This document shows positions 1 through 8,385 of a DNA stretch of 20,947 nucleotides, piece by piece; the stretch's first letter is position 1; the number at the start of each line of letters is the position of its first letter. Both the position numbers and the translations under genes were made by a program. The stretch covers positions 1 through 20,947 of the forward strand of contig QXCR01000301.1 of the NCBI GenBank assembly GCA_004380135.1, in the 5' to 3' direction. The stretch comes from Stemphylium vesicarium. Lineage: Eukaryota > Ascomycota > Dothideomycetes > Pleosporales > Pleosporaceae. The notes beneath the pieces were generated by a model that saw only the letters and a list, made by a program, of their open reading frames with translations, was not told the DNA's origin and did not search any database.

Positions 1-432
1 GAGGTTGACCTTGTTGTTTCGTATATACCGCCGCGGTTGGCGTCAATAAACTTGCGCTGGTGGCAGTACCGGCAGACAAAGAAAACCTGCTTATTATTGG
101 CCAAGAGACCAACGCGATAGCCGTGACGATAGATCCAACTTTTGCGCGACGCTTGGGTTACTACTGGCCTGCAGTACAGAGGCAGACGCAGCCAATCAAT
201 GCCGTCAAAGTTGTCATGTAGATCGCCGTCGAAGCCGGCGTCACTAGTATCGTCGTCACAAGTCGTCGTTGCGACTGCTGCCTGACTGCCGTCGTCCGGG
301 GGCGCTTCGATCGCGTCCTCAGGCTGAGTTTTGCGCAGTTGTGACTCGAAATTGTCTAGTCGTGGTTCATCAGCCTCGGTTGGCTGCGGCGCGCTCGTTT
401 TGCGGCGTTTTGCGGGCCTGTGGGGAAGGCAT
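1..432 (-). pseudogene. hAT-like transposase, N-terminal fragment
   Basis: On the minus strand one frame is open from about position 480 to the left edge. It encodes a Lys/Arg-rich, acidic low-complexity leader, then a block reading FDGIDWLRLP, WIYRHGYRVGL and VCRYCHQRKFIDANRGG. A C-x2-C pair followed by basic residues and a GG-Y-x-TT-ST tail resembles the BED-type zinc finger at the start of fungal hAT transposases, which binds transposon ends. The catalytic RNase H-like part would lie beyond the window. No ATG is in this frame: the best candidate (430-432) is one base out of phase and soon reaches a stop, so a small indel or an unseen upstream exon is likely. The hAT assignment rests on family resemblance from memory; another BED-finger protein is possible. 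Confidence 0.55.
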
Positions 433-633
433 AGGCGCGAGAAAACACTAAAAAAGAGCCCGTAGAGGGCGTGGATAGCCTTAAAAACAGACGCGCGGAG
501 GGCCAAAACATAAGACAGTGGCAGAAATGAGCGCGCAGATCGCTAACGTGTTCCACCACCGAGTGCACGGCCCCACCCAATGCACACAACACCGCTTTTT
601 CCACATTTTTCAATCAATTATTACTCAACCACC
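433..633. other. non-coding end of the hAT-like element
   Basis: No convincing gene. Bases 544-593 match, in inverted orientation, 8501-8549 with few differences (both contain GGTGGGGCCGTGCA and GGTGGTGGAACACGTTA). This shared block probably comes from the subterminal region of an hAT-like element. The exact terminus and target duplication could not be placed before the pogo start at 634. Confidence 0.4.
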
Positions 634-906
634 ATGACAGGAATTGAAGCTACGCTTGCAGCAATTGAATCGCTAAGCCTTGGAGATGATTTTATATATA
701 TTGATATTGCTGCGAAGTACGATTGCGACTGATCTACGTTATCACGACGCCACCGAAGGCTTACACGAGCGCATGCAACAGCACTTGTAAATGGCCGATT
801 GCTTAACACCACGCAGGAATCCGAGCTTGTAAAATGTATACACACGCTTGTGAGCCGCGGGCTGCCTCCATCCAAGCCGATGATACGCAATTTTGCGAGC
901 CAGATA

Positions 907-1173
907 CACTCTCATGCACTTGCAGCTTCCGCTTTGTGCACGAGGCTCAGTTGTCACCCAGCACGGGGCATCGATTTGCCTGGTGTACGCTTACTCAGAA
1001 AAGGCTTAGGCTATGTCAATGCTTCGCTTTAATTGGTCCGAGCATCGAGCAGATGGCATCGCTGACAAGAGCTAGTACTATTTGGGCAATGTCACCGTTC
1101 AACCGGAGAGGCTTAGCATAGGATCAAAAGACGCCTGCTTACAGAAACCGGAAGCTGCAAGTGCATGAGAGTA
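907..1173. mobile_element. MITE family 1, copy A
   Basis: A 267-bp non-coding element with inverted ends: left CACTCTCATGCACTTGCAGC, right GCTGCAAGTGCATGAGAGTA. It is flanked by TA (905-906 and 1174-1175). Removing it with one TA rejoins the pogo frame exactly (FASQ-I-AQKNVGKNW), which fixes both ends. Its internal sequence is inverted relative to copies at 9541 and 14440. TA duplication suggests mobilisation by a Tc1/mariner/pogo-type transposase. Confidence 0.92.
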
Positions 1174-1598
1174 TAGCTCAGAAAAATGTAGGAAAAAACT
1201 GGGCTAATCGCTTCGTGCGCCGCCACCAGATCGATCTCATCTCACACTGGGCATCCGGCCTCGATAGCAACCGCTTCAAAGCTAACTCCGCCTTCAAGTA
1301 TACGCTATACTTTGAGCTCCTCAAGCGAAAAATCGAGCAATACAATGTGGATCACCGGCATATATACAATATGGATAAGAAGGGCTTCCTGATTGGCGTG
1401 CTGTCAAAGATGAAGCGGGTGTTCTCTAGGAGCACTTTTGAGGAGGGAAAGCTGCGGCACATCATACAGGATGGCAATCGTGAGTAGATCACCACCATAG
1501 CTTGCATCTGCGCTGATGGCACGTCGCTGACGCCTGCCCTCATCTATCAGGCTCAATCTGGAGCCATTCAAGACACCTGGTTGCAAGACTTTAACCTA

Positions 1599-1789
1599 CA
1601 GTGGTTAGCGATTGCGGCTTCCCCTACACGCAGCTGCGCAACGATTCTTCACAGACCCACCTTCCGTACACAGCTTAACGTAAAATGACCGCTGCAGAAC
1701 AATCGATGTGATTGGTCAATCCTCAACCTATTGATGACTGAACTTTCGGAATGCTGCTTGGAGCGTGAAGCCGCAATCGCTAATTAATG
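1599..1789. mobile_element. MITE family 2, copy A
   Basis: A 191-bp element with inverted ends: left CAGTGGTTAGCGATTGCGGC, right GCCGCAATCGCTAATTAATG. TA duplications lie at 1597-1598 and 1790-1791. Excision with one TA rejoins the transposase frame (DFNL followed by EQHCAFFTSSPSGW). The right end has diverged from the usual CGCTAACGACTG. Confidence 0.92.
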
Positions 1790-2222
1790 TAGAACAACAC
1801 TGTGCTTTCTTCACAAGCTCACCTTCTGGATGGACTAGCCACGATATAGGCCTCGCCTGGCTTAAGCAGGTATTCGATCGCGAAACAAAGAAGAAGGCAC
1901 GTACGTCATGGCGGCTGCTCATCCTTGATGGCCATGGATCACACGTTTCTATAGAGTTTATTGAGTATTATGATGCGAATAAGATCTTGCTTATGATCTA
2001 TCCGCCTCATAGTACTCACACGCTTCAGCCTCTCGACGTTGTCATGTTTGCGCCGCTCGCAGCCGCCTACAAAGCTGAGCTCGCTCGCTTTCTTGATCGC
2101 GCCCAAGGTCTTACAAGCATCACCAAAAGAGACTTCTATCGCTTATTTGATGCCGCGTGGCACTCCTCCTTCAACGAAAAGCTTGTCCAGAAGTCCTTCG
2201 AAGCGACAGGCATCTCACCGTT

Positions 2223-2418
2223 TGTCACGGTTTGGGGTCTCTACTGCTCCTCCTCTTCACCTCCTCGCGGCTACTCACCTTAGCGAGCTATGCCTATCTA
2301 GGACTAGCGCTGTTCGCTGTCACCAACCTACATATTCTGTTTGTAGCCTCACACAATACAACCTCAGTTCAATCCTTCAATTCTTCCTGCATGCGCACTA
2401 CTTGCACTAACCTCCATA
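2223..2418 (+). mobile_element. small solo LTR inside the transposase
   Basis: About 195 bp beginning TGTCACGGTTTGGGG, flanked by the direct repeat ACCGTT (2217-2222 and 2418-2423; 5 or 6 bp depending on the end chosen). Its removal with one repeat copy joins ISP to DPGVILKRF in frame, the expected transposase continuation. A TG start and a 5-6 bp duplication fit a solo LTR of a copia- or gypsy-type retrotransposon; the right end is not the canonical CA, so the class is tentative. It encodes no protein. Confidence 0.7.
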
Positions 2419-3160
2419 CCGTTAGACCCAGGCGTCATCTTAAAGCGGTTCACCACGGTGCAAGCAGACACCTCTAGGCCAAATTCAAGCGGCTCTTCAA
2501 GCTCCGTACTAAGCGCAAGCGACTGGCGAAAAATTGAGCGATTGCTGCGGCAAGCAGTAGACGATATCTACGATGAAAACTCTAAGAAGCTTAGCCAAAC
2601 AATCCACACGATTTCAGCTGGAAATCAGCTCTTACAACACGAGAACAACAGCCTTAGAGAAGCTCTATCTAATGAGAAGAGGCGTAGGCAGCTTGGCAAA
2701 GCTTTGCTGCTTGAGCCACCAGCTGATTATGACGGAGGAGCAGTATTCTGGTCGCCTAACAAGGTAGCAGAGGCACGTGCTCGCCAGGAGCAAAAGGACC
2801 TTCAAGAACAGGAGTTGCAGCGGCAAAAAAGTGAGGTAATTCAGCTTCGTGAGCAGCAGAAGCTTGTTAAAGCTCAGCTGCTTGAGGAGCGTCGTTTGAA
2901 GCGAGTTGCAGCGAAGGAGGAGCGGGAGCGCTTAGCCGCTAAGAAAGCCCTTCAGCGCGAGGAAGATAAGATGGCGAAGCAGCTTCAGAAACAACTTCAA
3001 AACGATATCAAACAATCCCAAAAGGGCAAGAGTCAAAGCCTTGAGTCTGCTAACGCTGCTGTGACCGTTGTGGCTGATAGGATTCGTCCTGTTGTTAATG
3101 AAGCTGCATCGGCTGCTCCGCAGCTCACCCGACGCGGCCGGCCAATAAGACTATCTAAGG

Positions 3161-3952
3161 TGCGTCCCTCGGTAACGAGACGCCCTAGGTGACGAGACAC
3201 TTTTTTATCCGGACCTTCGGAATTGCGCCATAGAACCTATATAAGCTCAAGCTCAATGCGCTTAGGTTCTGTAGTTGTTTATCTTCTAGCATACTAGCCT
3301 CCGACTACAGAGAGCATTTTGTTAGACGTACCGTAGGTCGTTCTGTTAATAGCATCCATCGACCGCCTACTAGTACCCCCCTGTTTATTCGCGACGGCGC
3401 ATGTTTGTAGGACGCTCGGAGGGGCAGAAAGAAAGCTAGGATAGTAAAAGCTAAGAAAAGAGTCTGTGAAGGTTAACTTAAAGTAGGAAGAGGCATTCCA
3501 GCAGTTTCTCCGCGAGGAGGACGCGACTGCCAAGACTCACACTACAGGGTACCAAACGCTAGCTTTTGTTAGCATGCAGCAAGCTGCAGTAGCGTACTCA
3601 GATGTGTCTGTGGCTGTGGCGCAGGTTGGCTGGTTTCTAGAAACGTCCAGGATAGCCACGTGCATAGGTTTTGTTTGTCGCCCACCAGCTACCCGCTGCG
3701 CCGCCACTCCGCAAGGAACCCGCAGGCTCATGCTTGTAACAAGTCGGCTTCTCCGCCAGCTAATTTAGCGATGACCATGTATTGTATTATTGTCGCAGGC
3801 TAAGCGCTGTCGGGAATCTTGTTACTAATAACGCCGTGCGATGACCTTTATATAAGCTGTGCTGGGATGCTACCATCAATACAATATAAACTCTCTCCTG
3901 ATTTTTCCGTCTGCAAGACCCGCACTCAACCGTGCGACAGTTGTGCATAACA
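3161..3952 (+). repeat. LTR-like repeat, copy 1
   Basis: One of four related copies in the window (with 7590-8220 minus, 15536-16303 plus, 19831-20619 minus). It starts TGCGTCCC, has a TATATAAG box near 3240 and another near 3850, and ends CATAACA. Shared blocks include GAGACAC...TCCGGACCTTCGG, a CCCCTGTTT-TTCGCGAC motif and GCAGTTTCTCCGCG. Its length (792 bp) is close to that of copy 4 (789 bp), which supports the chosen ends. No coding function is evident. TG...CA-type ends, internal TATA boxes and dispersion suggest a solo LTR, but no target duplication was seen (TAAGG left, ATTAC right). It supplies the last codons and stop of the pogo ORF. Confidence 0.6.
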
Positions 3953-4149
3953 ATTACTAGTAGACTCTAATCACATACTTGTATACACAATAGATATCAC
4001 GTACAGCAGCTGTTAAAGTTTGCTCAACGTGCCATTAGATAAACTTAAAGGCAGACAAAACCTTGATTACTTAGACGCAAAATGAGTCTATACTGTACAG
4101 TACGCCTTAATGGACATCAATTTGTTCCTCCAAGATTTCTCAACGCCAT

Positions 4150-7100
4150 TCACACCACTCGCACATTTGCCTGTTCTCTCACAACACAGCTCTTCGACAC
4201 CAGCCCAATCCCGACTCGCTCATACTCGTCATCCGCACTAGTTGGTCTAACAACAAGGATGTAGTAGTCCTCGTTGCCCTGCTTGCTTCCCACAACAACA
4301 CAGTATTCCTCTAAAAGATTCTTTCCGTCATCAGCATCATAATGGATCCATCCTTTATTCGTTTCGGAAAGGTCGACAACGGCATAATGATCCCTATCCG
4401 GCTGCATCGTGCAATCCCGGAACTTTCCTACATCGGCGACTAATGCATGTCTGCAATCAAAATCCTTATCAAAGCGGAGACTTGTAATCAGTTGCATATG
4501 GCCAAAAGGTATCTCCTCCTCGTCCAGAAAGCGAATGCCTCCGTCGTATGCCATCCATGACCACGATGGCACATGGCTCTCATATTCAATCTTCTTTAGC
4601 TTGGCATCGGACGCGTGCCAAAGGAGGTTTCTGTGAAGGTACTTCTGAAAAGTACCGTATCTGCCCTCGCACGGTATCGCCTGAGCAATACGAGCCTGCA
4701 ATCCAGACATTGCGACGCATCTGTCTGTTTCGTATGAGAGCTTACGCTTTGAGTAGTCTTTGATAAGAAAGTAGAGGAAGCCTATAATACGTTCGTGACC
4801 TGAACGGAGGAGCCGCGTTGGGAAGCTGGGATCTAACGTGAAGTACTTCCCCTGGAATGAACTATAGAAGAGATATAGTTAGGACGGTACGAGCTAAGGT
4901 GTCACAAGGAACTTACCTTTTCAGCTTTGTAAGGTTCTCGCAGTAGACTCCGCCGCCACATTCGAAGTAAATATGCTTGGCAGTGAAATGAATCGTTCGC
5001 CGTGCCAGTACACCTTCCTGCATCACCCATGCTCGCTTGTTGAGCTCCGAATCTTCCACGTCCTTGTCAAAGTCATCAATGTCTGTACTGACATAATACT
5101 GCTTGCCCACAGCACTGTGAACAAAGACAGATTCAGTAGTCACAGCTCGCTCAAGAAAGCCTGCTTTACAGTCGGTAGCCGACGTTGCAGCAAGTATGCA
5201 GTACGCCTCCGAAAAGACAGTTTCCATTCGCTGAGATTCGCGTTGCCAGTCTTCTCCGTCGTCCCCAGATTGGATGATACAGAGAGAATCGATCCACAGG
5301 TACGGAATGCAAAGTTGGCGAGTTGCCTCGACAGCATCCTGGAAAGTCTTTGGCAGATCAGACATACTGAATCCTGTTAACCGTTGGTTGATGTTGCCCT
5401 GTGATGTACAGAACTTCTCTTTCTCCTCTTTTGTAAGATCGCCCCAGCAATGCGACAAGGCGATGTATTTCCCGGCTTCGACTTGCGAACCAAGAACGAG
5501 GCGCAAAACATTTGGATCGCAGCTTGGGTCGTCTGCGGCGCCGACGTAGAGAACTCGTGTCGGCAGCGCGATGTCACTATCGGCTTGATGCTTGTTGCAC
5601 TCATGGTTCTTATCACACCAATCGAGCCATGCGCGAAGCAGCGCAAAGTTCGCAGAGCCGTTAGCTATTGACGAAATGGGCCGCCCAAGTGGGATGTCGT
5701 TTGGGGCTCGATCTAGGCTTGCTAAATTAAGTGTACATGTAAGTATCACGCTTAGTTCAGAAATAATGAGCCGAGGACGAACCTGTATCACAGCAAAGCC
5801 GTAGAAGCCGGGCGCCTGTTACGCTTTCTTGTAGTACTGCACCTCGTCGCACTATGTTAATAACTGCTTCATCTTCGATGCGTCCGCTAAAACGCGATTG
5901 ACGAAGCAGTAGTGTGCAGACCTGACAGTCTTGCACAGTAGCACGTATATCAAGCCGTTGAGGAGTTTGTGTCGTGTCGTCTAGGAGAGTGCTGCAGCGG
6001 CCGCAACACGGGACAGAGGGGAATGACATAGACGATAGCGTATTCATGTATGATTCCGCGAAAGCATCGCGTCGAGAAATGCTCCAGGCGTTGTACTGTA
6101 TCGAGATCAACGGCGACGAATGGCATATGGAGTAGTTTGTAGGTCAACTTACCAGCTACACCACCAGACACACCAAGGTTAGCAGCCGCCTCGCGCATCC
6201 ACGTTCGCAGGTCGACTTACATCCTACATCAAGGTTAGCAGCCGCCTCGTGCATCCACGTTCGCAGGTCAACTTACCAGCTGCACCACCAGACACGCTGA
6301 GGTTAGCAGCCGCCTCGCGCATCCACGTTCGCAGGTCGACTTACCCGCTACACCACCAGACACACCAAGGTTAGCAGCCGCCTCGCGCATCCACATTCGC
6401 AGGTCGACTTACATCCTACATCAAGGTTAGCAGCCGCCTCGCGCACCCACATTCGCAGGTCGACTTACATCCTACATCAAGGTTAGCAGCCGCCTCGCGC
6501 ATCCACGTTCGCAGGTTAACTTACTTCCTACATCAAGGTTAGCAGCCGCCTCGCGCATCCACGTTCGCAGGTCAACTTACATACTACACCACCAGACACA
6601 CCACGGTTAGCAGCCGCCTCGCGCATCCACGTTCGCAGGTCAACTTACCCGCTACACCACCAGACACACCAAGGTTAGCAGCCGCCTCGCGCATCCACGT
6701 TCGCAGGTCAACTTACCCACTACACCACCAGACACACCACGGTTAGCAGCCGCCTCGCGCATCCACGTTCGCAAGTCGACTTACAAACTACACCACCAGA
6801 CACACCAAGGTTAGCAGCCGCCTCGCACATCCACGTTCGCAGGTCGACTTACACCCTACATCAAGGTTAACAGCCGCCTCGCGCATCCACGTTCGCAGGT
6901 CAACTTACTTCCTACACCACCAGACACACCAAGGTTAGCAGCCGCCTCGCGCATCCACGTTCGCAGGTCGACTTACATCCTACATCAAGGTTAGCAGCCG
7001 CCTCGCGCATCCACGTTCGCAGGTCGACTTACACCCTACATCAAGGTTAACAGCCGCCTCGCGCATCCACGTTCGCAGGTCGACTTACACCCTACATCAA

Positions 7101-7552
7101 GGTTAACAGCCGCCTCGCGCATCCACGTTCGCAGGTCAACTTACATACTACACCACCAGACACACCACGGTTAGCAGCCGCCTCGCGCATCCACGTTCGC
7201 AGGTCGACTTACACCCTACATCAAGGTTAACAGCCGCCTCGCGCATCCACGTTCGCAGGTCAACTTACTTCCTACACCACCAGACACACCAAGGTTAGCA
7301 GTCGCCTCGCGCATCCACGTTCGCAGGTCAACTTACAAACTACACCACCAGACACACCAAGGTTAGCAGCCGCCTCGCACATCCACGTTCGCAGGGTTGC
7401 TCACCTCCTTCGCCCAGATCAGTTAGCATTAATGTGTAGAACATACAACAGTCTAGTTACCCTCTATATATCTATCGTTAGGTATGGTTTACAGTATACT
7501 CGCTTTCTAGGCGTACCTGAAATAAGTTATCGTCCCAAGGTTCGTCACACAT
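4150..7552 (-). CDS. HET-domain protein with single-codon microexon array at its 5' end
   Basis: HET-domain proteins act in fungal heterokaryon incompatibility and related cell-death signalling. Proposed exons (minus): 7517-7552; 22 three-base exons from 7461-7463 to 6153-6155; 5783-6095; 4917-5721; 4150-4861. Total 1932 nt, 643 residues plus stop. The two 3' introns are well supported: 5722-5782 and 4862-4916 (GTAAGT donor, CTAAC branch, TATAG acceptor). HET motifs are YIALSHCWG (about residue 224), YLWIDSLCI (279) and RAWVMQE (368); a C-terminal KRKLSYETDRCVAMSGL block is also typical. A Cys-rich segment CCGRC...CQVC precedes the HET domain. A conservative alternative starts at ATG 6045-6047 or 6027-6029 and leaves the array in the 5' UTR. 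The HET body is certain; the microexon leader is inferred from splice signals and frame. Confidence 0.88.
6096..6152 (-). other. last array intron, joining the array to the HET exon
   Basis: 57 nt from the donor GTAAGT of the final unit to CAG at 6096-6098. It shares about the first 12 bases with the array unit and then diverges. The exon begins with TAC (6093-6095) in the HET frame, phase 0. The branch site is weak (GTTGATC), so the acceptor is the least certain of the gene. Confidence 0.6.
6153..7404 (-). repeat. tandem array of 20 intron-like units separated by variable codons
   Basis: On the minus strand each unit reads: donor GTAAGT(T/C)GACC, a conserved GCGAACGTGGATGCGCG stretch, branch CTG(C/T)TAACC, a tail of 21 or 9 nt ending TAG, then three variable bases. 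All 19 internal donors and the last one are GTAAGT; the first intron uses GTGAGC. Acceptors are TAG, once CAG. Introns are 65 nt (11) or 53 nt (9), the difference being 12 nt between branch and acceptor. Codons in transcript order: TTT 7337, GAA 7269, GGT 7213, TAT 7145, GGT 7089, GGT 7033, GAT 6977, GAA 6909, GGT 6853, TTT 6785, then TGG 6717, CGG 6649, TAT 6581, GAA 6525, GAT 6469, GAT 6413, CGG 6345, CTG 6277, GAT 6221, CTG 6153 (lowest coordinate given). None is a stop. Unit lengths are not multiples of three, so an unspliced unit would shift the frame. Confidence 0.95.
7405..7552 (-). other. leader exon and two non-repeat microexons of the HET gene
   Basis: Exon 7517-7552 reads ATG TGT GAC ... 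TTT CAG (12 codons, MCDEPWDDNLFQ) and is followed by donor GTACGC. Intron 7464-7516 (53 nt) has branch CCTAAC and acceptor TAG, then codon AGG (7461-7463) and donor GTAACT. Intron 7408-7460 (53 nt) has branch GCTAAC and acceptor AAG, then codon GAG (7405-7407) and donor GTGAGC, which opens the array. These introns are not copies of the array unit, yet show the same geometry: 53 nt, phase 0, 3-nt exon. Predicted from signals only. Confidence 0.7.
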
Positions 7553-7589
7553 AGCTGCAATTCTAGCCGCAATCAACTAGCAGAGATAG

Positions 7590-8220
7590 TGTTAAGAGAC
7601 GTGCTCGCCAGACCCAGTGTTCGGGGGAGCGGGGTAGTTAAGTCGGCTGCTGCCTAAATCATGGCGGGATAGCGGGGCGGCCAGAAACTAGATCACTAGA
7701 CGCCTGTATGTAAGCATCTAGTGGCCGCTCTAGACCCTTCTAAAAAAGCAAATGTCCTGCGCCACGGCCACAGACACATCTGAGCACGCTACTGCCTCCC
7801 GTTGCATGCTAAGAGCAGATAGAGCTTAGTGCCCTATGAGGCGAGCTTTAACGACTTTACCGTCCGCGCGGAGAAACTAGCGGAATGCATATTCCTTATT
7901 TTAAGTTAACCTTCAAAGCCTGCAGTCATAGCCTTTAATATCTAGGCTTCCTTTCTACTTCCCTGAATGCTTACTAAAGGTGCGCTGTCGCGAGCAAACA
8001 GGGGGTACTAGCAGAGGGTCGATGAAGGTTATCAGTAGAACGGCCGGCAGCACGTTCAACATCACGCTCTTTCTAGTCGGAGGCCACTATACTAGACAAA
8101 TAGTAGCTGTAGAACTGCAACGCATTGAGCTTAAGCTTAGATAGGTTCTGTAGCGCGATTCCGAAGGTCCGGATAAGAAAGTGTCTCGTCACCTAGGGCG
8201 TCTCGTTAGTAAGGGACGCA
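7590..8220 (-). repeat. LTR-like repeat, copy 2 (inverted)
   Basis: Homologous in reverse to copy 1. Clear matching spans about 7755-8225 against 3156-3625, including the GTGACGAGACAC and TCCGGACCTTCGG blocks, a CCTCCGACTA block and GAAGGTTAACTTAAA. The rest, to a possible TTAACA end at 7590, is too diverged to align with confidence. If that end is right, the repeat stops 38 bases before the HET start codon at 7552 and may hold its promoter. Five bases TAAGG precede both copies 1 and 2, so a little pogo sequence may have been carried along. No gene is seen here. Confidence 0.55.
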
Positions 8221-8241
8221 CCTTACAAACCTTCTTATGTA

Positions 8242-8383
8242 AGGTCCCTCCCTATGTGACGGAAAACACGGTGTGCCGGAACTGACGAATTAGATCGCAT
8301 AATTATGGCAGAAGTCTGCGATTCAAGCGATCTAATTAGTCAGTTCCGGCACACCAGGTTTTCCGTCACACAGGGAGGGACCT
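8242..8383. mobile_element. foldback MITE family 3
   Basis: 142 bp made of two 57-base inverted arms (8242-8298 and 8327-8383, about four mismatches) and a 28-base loop. Ends are AGGTCCCTCCC and GGGAGGGACCT, flanked by TA (8240-8241, 8384-8385). The near-perfect arms suggest a recent insertion. Non-coding. Confidence 0.93.
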
Positions 8384-8385
8384 TA

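Larger units (their letters stand above)
634..3192 (+). pseudogene. pogo-type (DDE superfamily) transposase, broken by three insertions
   Basis: A fungal pogo/Fot-like cut-and-paste transposase. In order: an HTH/CENP-B-like N-terminus (from ATG 634, with STLSRRHR and GLPPSKPMIRNFASQ); the first catalytic block HIYNMDKKGF, where the family usually has NMDEKGF; the second block LLILDGHGSH (near 1919-1948); the third block HTLQPLDVVMF (near 2019-2049); and a long coiled-coil C-terminus (2458-3120) with the family's 'GGAVFWSP' motif. Two MITEs (907-1173, 1599-1789) and a solo LTR (2223-2418) interrupt it. Each insertion plus one copy of its target duplication is a multiple of three away from a continuous frame, so a single frame explains the gene. 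Two in-frame stops remain: TGA 730-732 (expected Arg, CGA) and TAG 1485-1487 (expected Trp, TGG), both C-to-T type transitions. The last codons lie in the LTR-like repeat starting near 3161. No terminal inverted repeat was found. Confidence 0.93.

Noticed and set aside
2221..2426. Ordinary intron between the catalytic core and the coiled-coil of the pogo transposase
   Set aside because: GT at 2224 to AG at 2425 would shift the frame, whereas removing a TG-starting insert with its ACCGTT duplication keeps it.
5950..6198. Minus-strand ORF of 82 codons across the array edge
   Set aside because: It overlaps the HET exon in another frame and reads through the GTAAGT donor at 6152; the HET frame has domain support.
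6153..7404. CRISPR array or plain minisatellite
   Set aside because: The 'spacers' are only three bases, and the repeat carries ordered donor, branch and acceptor signals, so neither a CRISPR array nor an unstructured minisatellite explains it.
7405..7429. Start codon at the ATG just before GCTAAC (near 7428-7430)
   Set aside because: With donor GTGAGC after GAG it gives phase 1, which does not join to the HET frame; the ATG at 7552 does.
3161..8220. A complete LTR retrotransposon with the HET gene as cargo
   Set aside because: The two repeat copies are inverted, not direct, and no gag or pol sequence lies between them.
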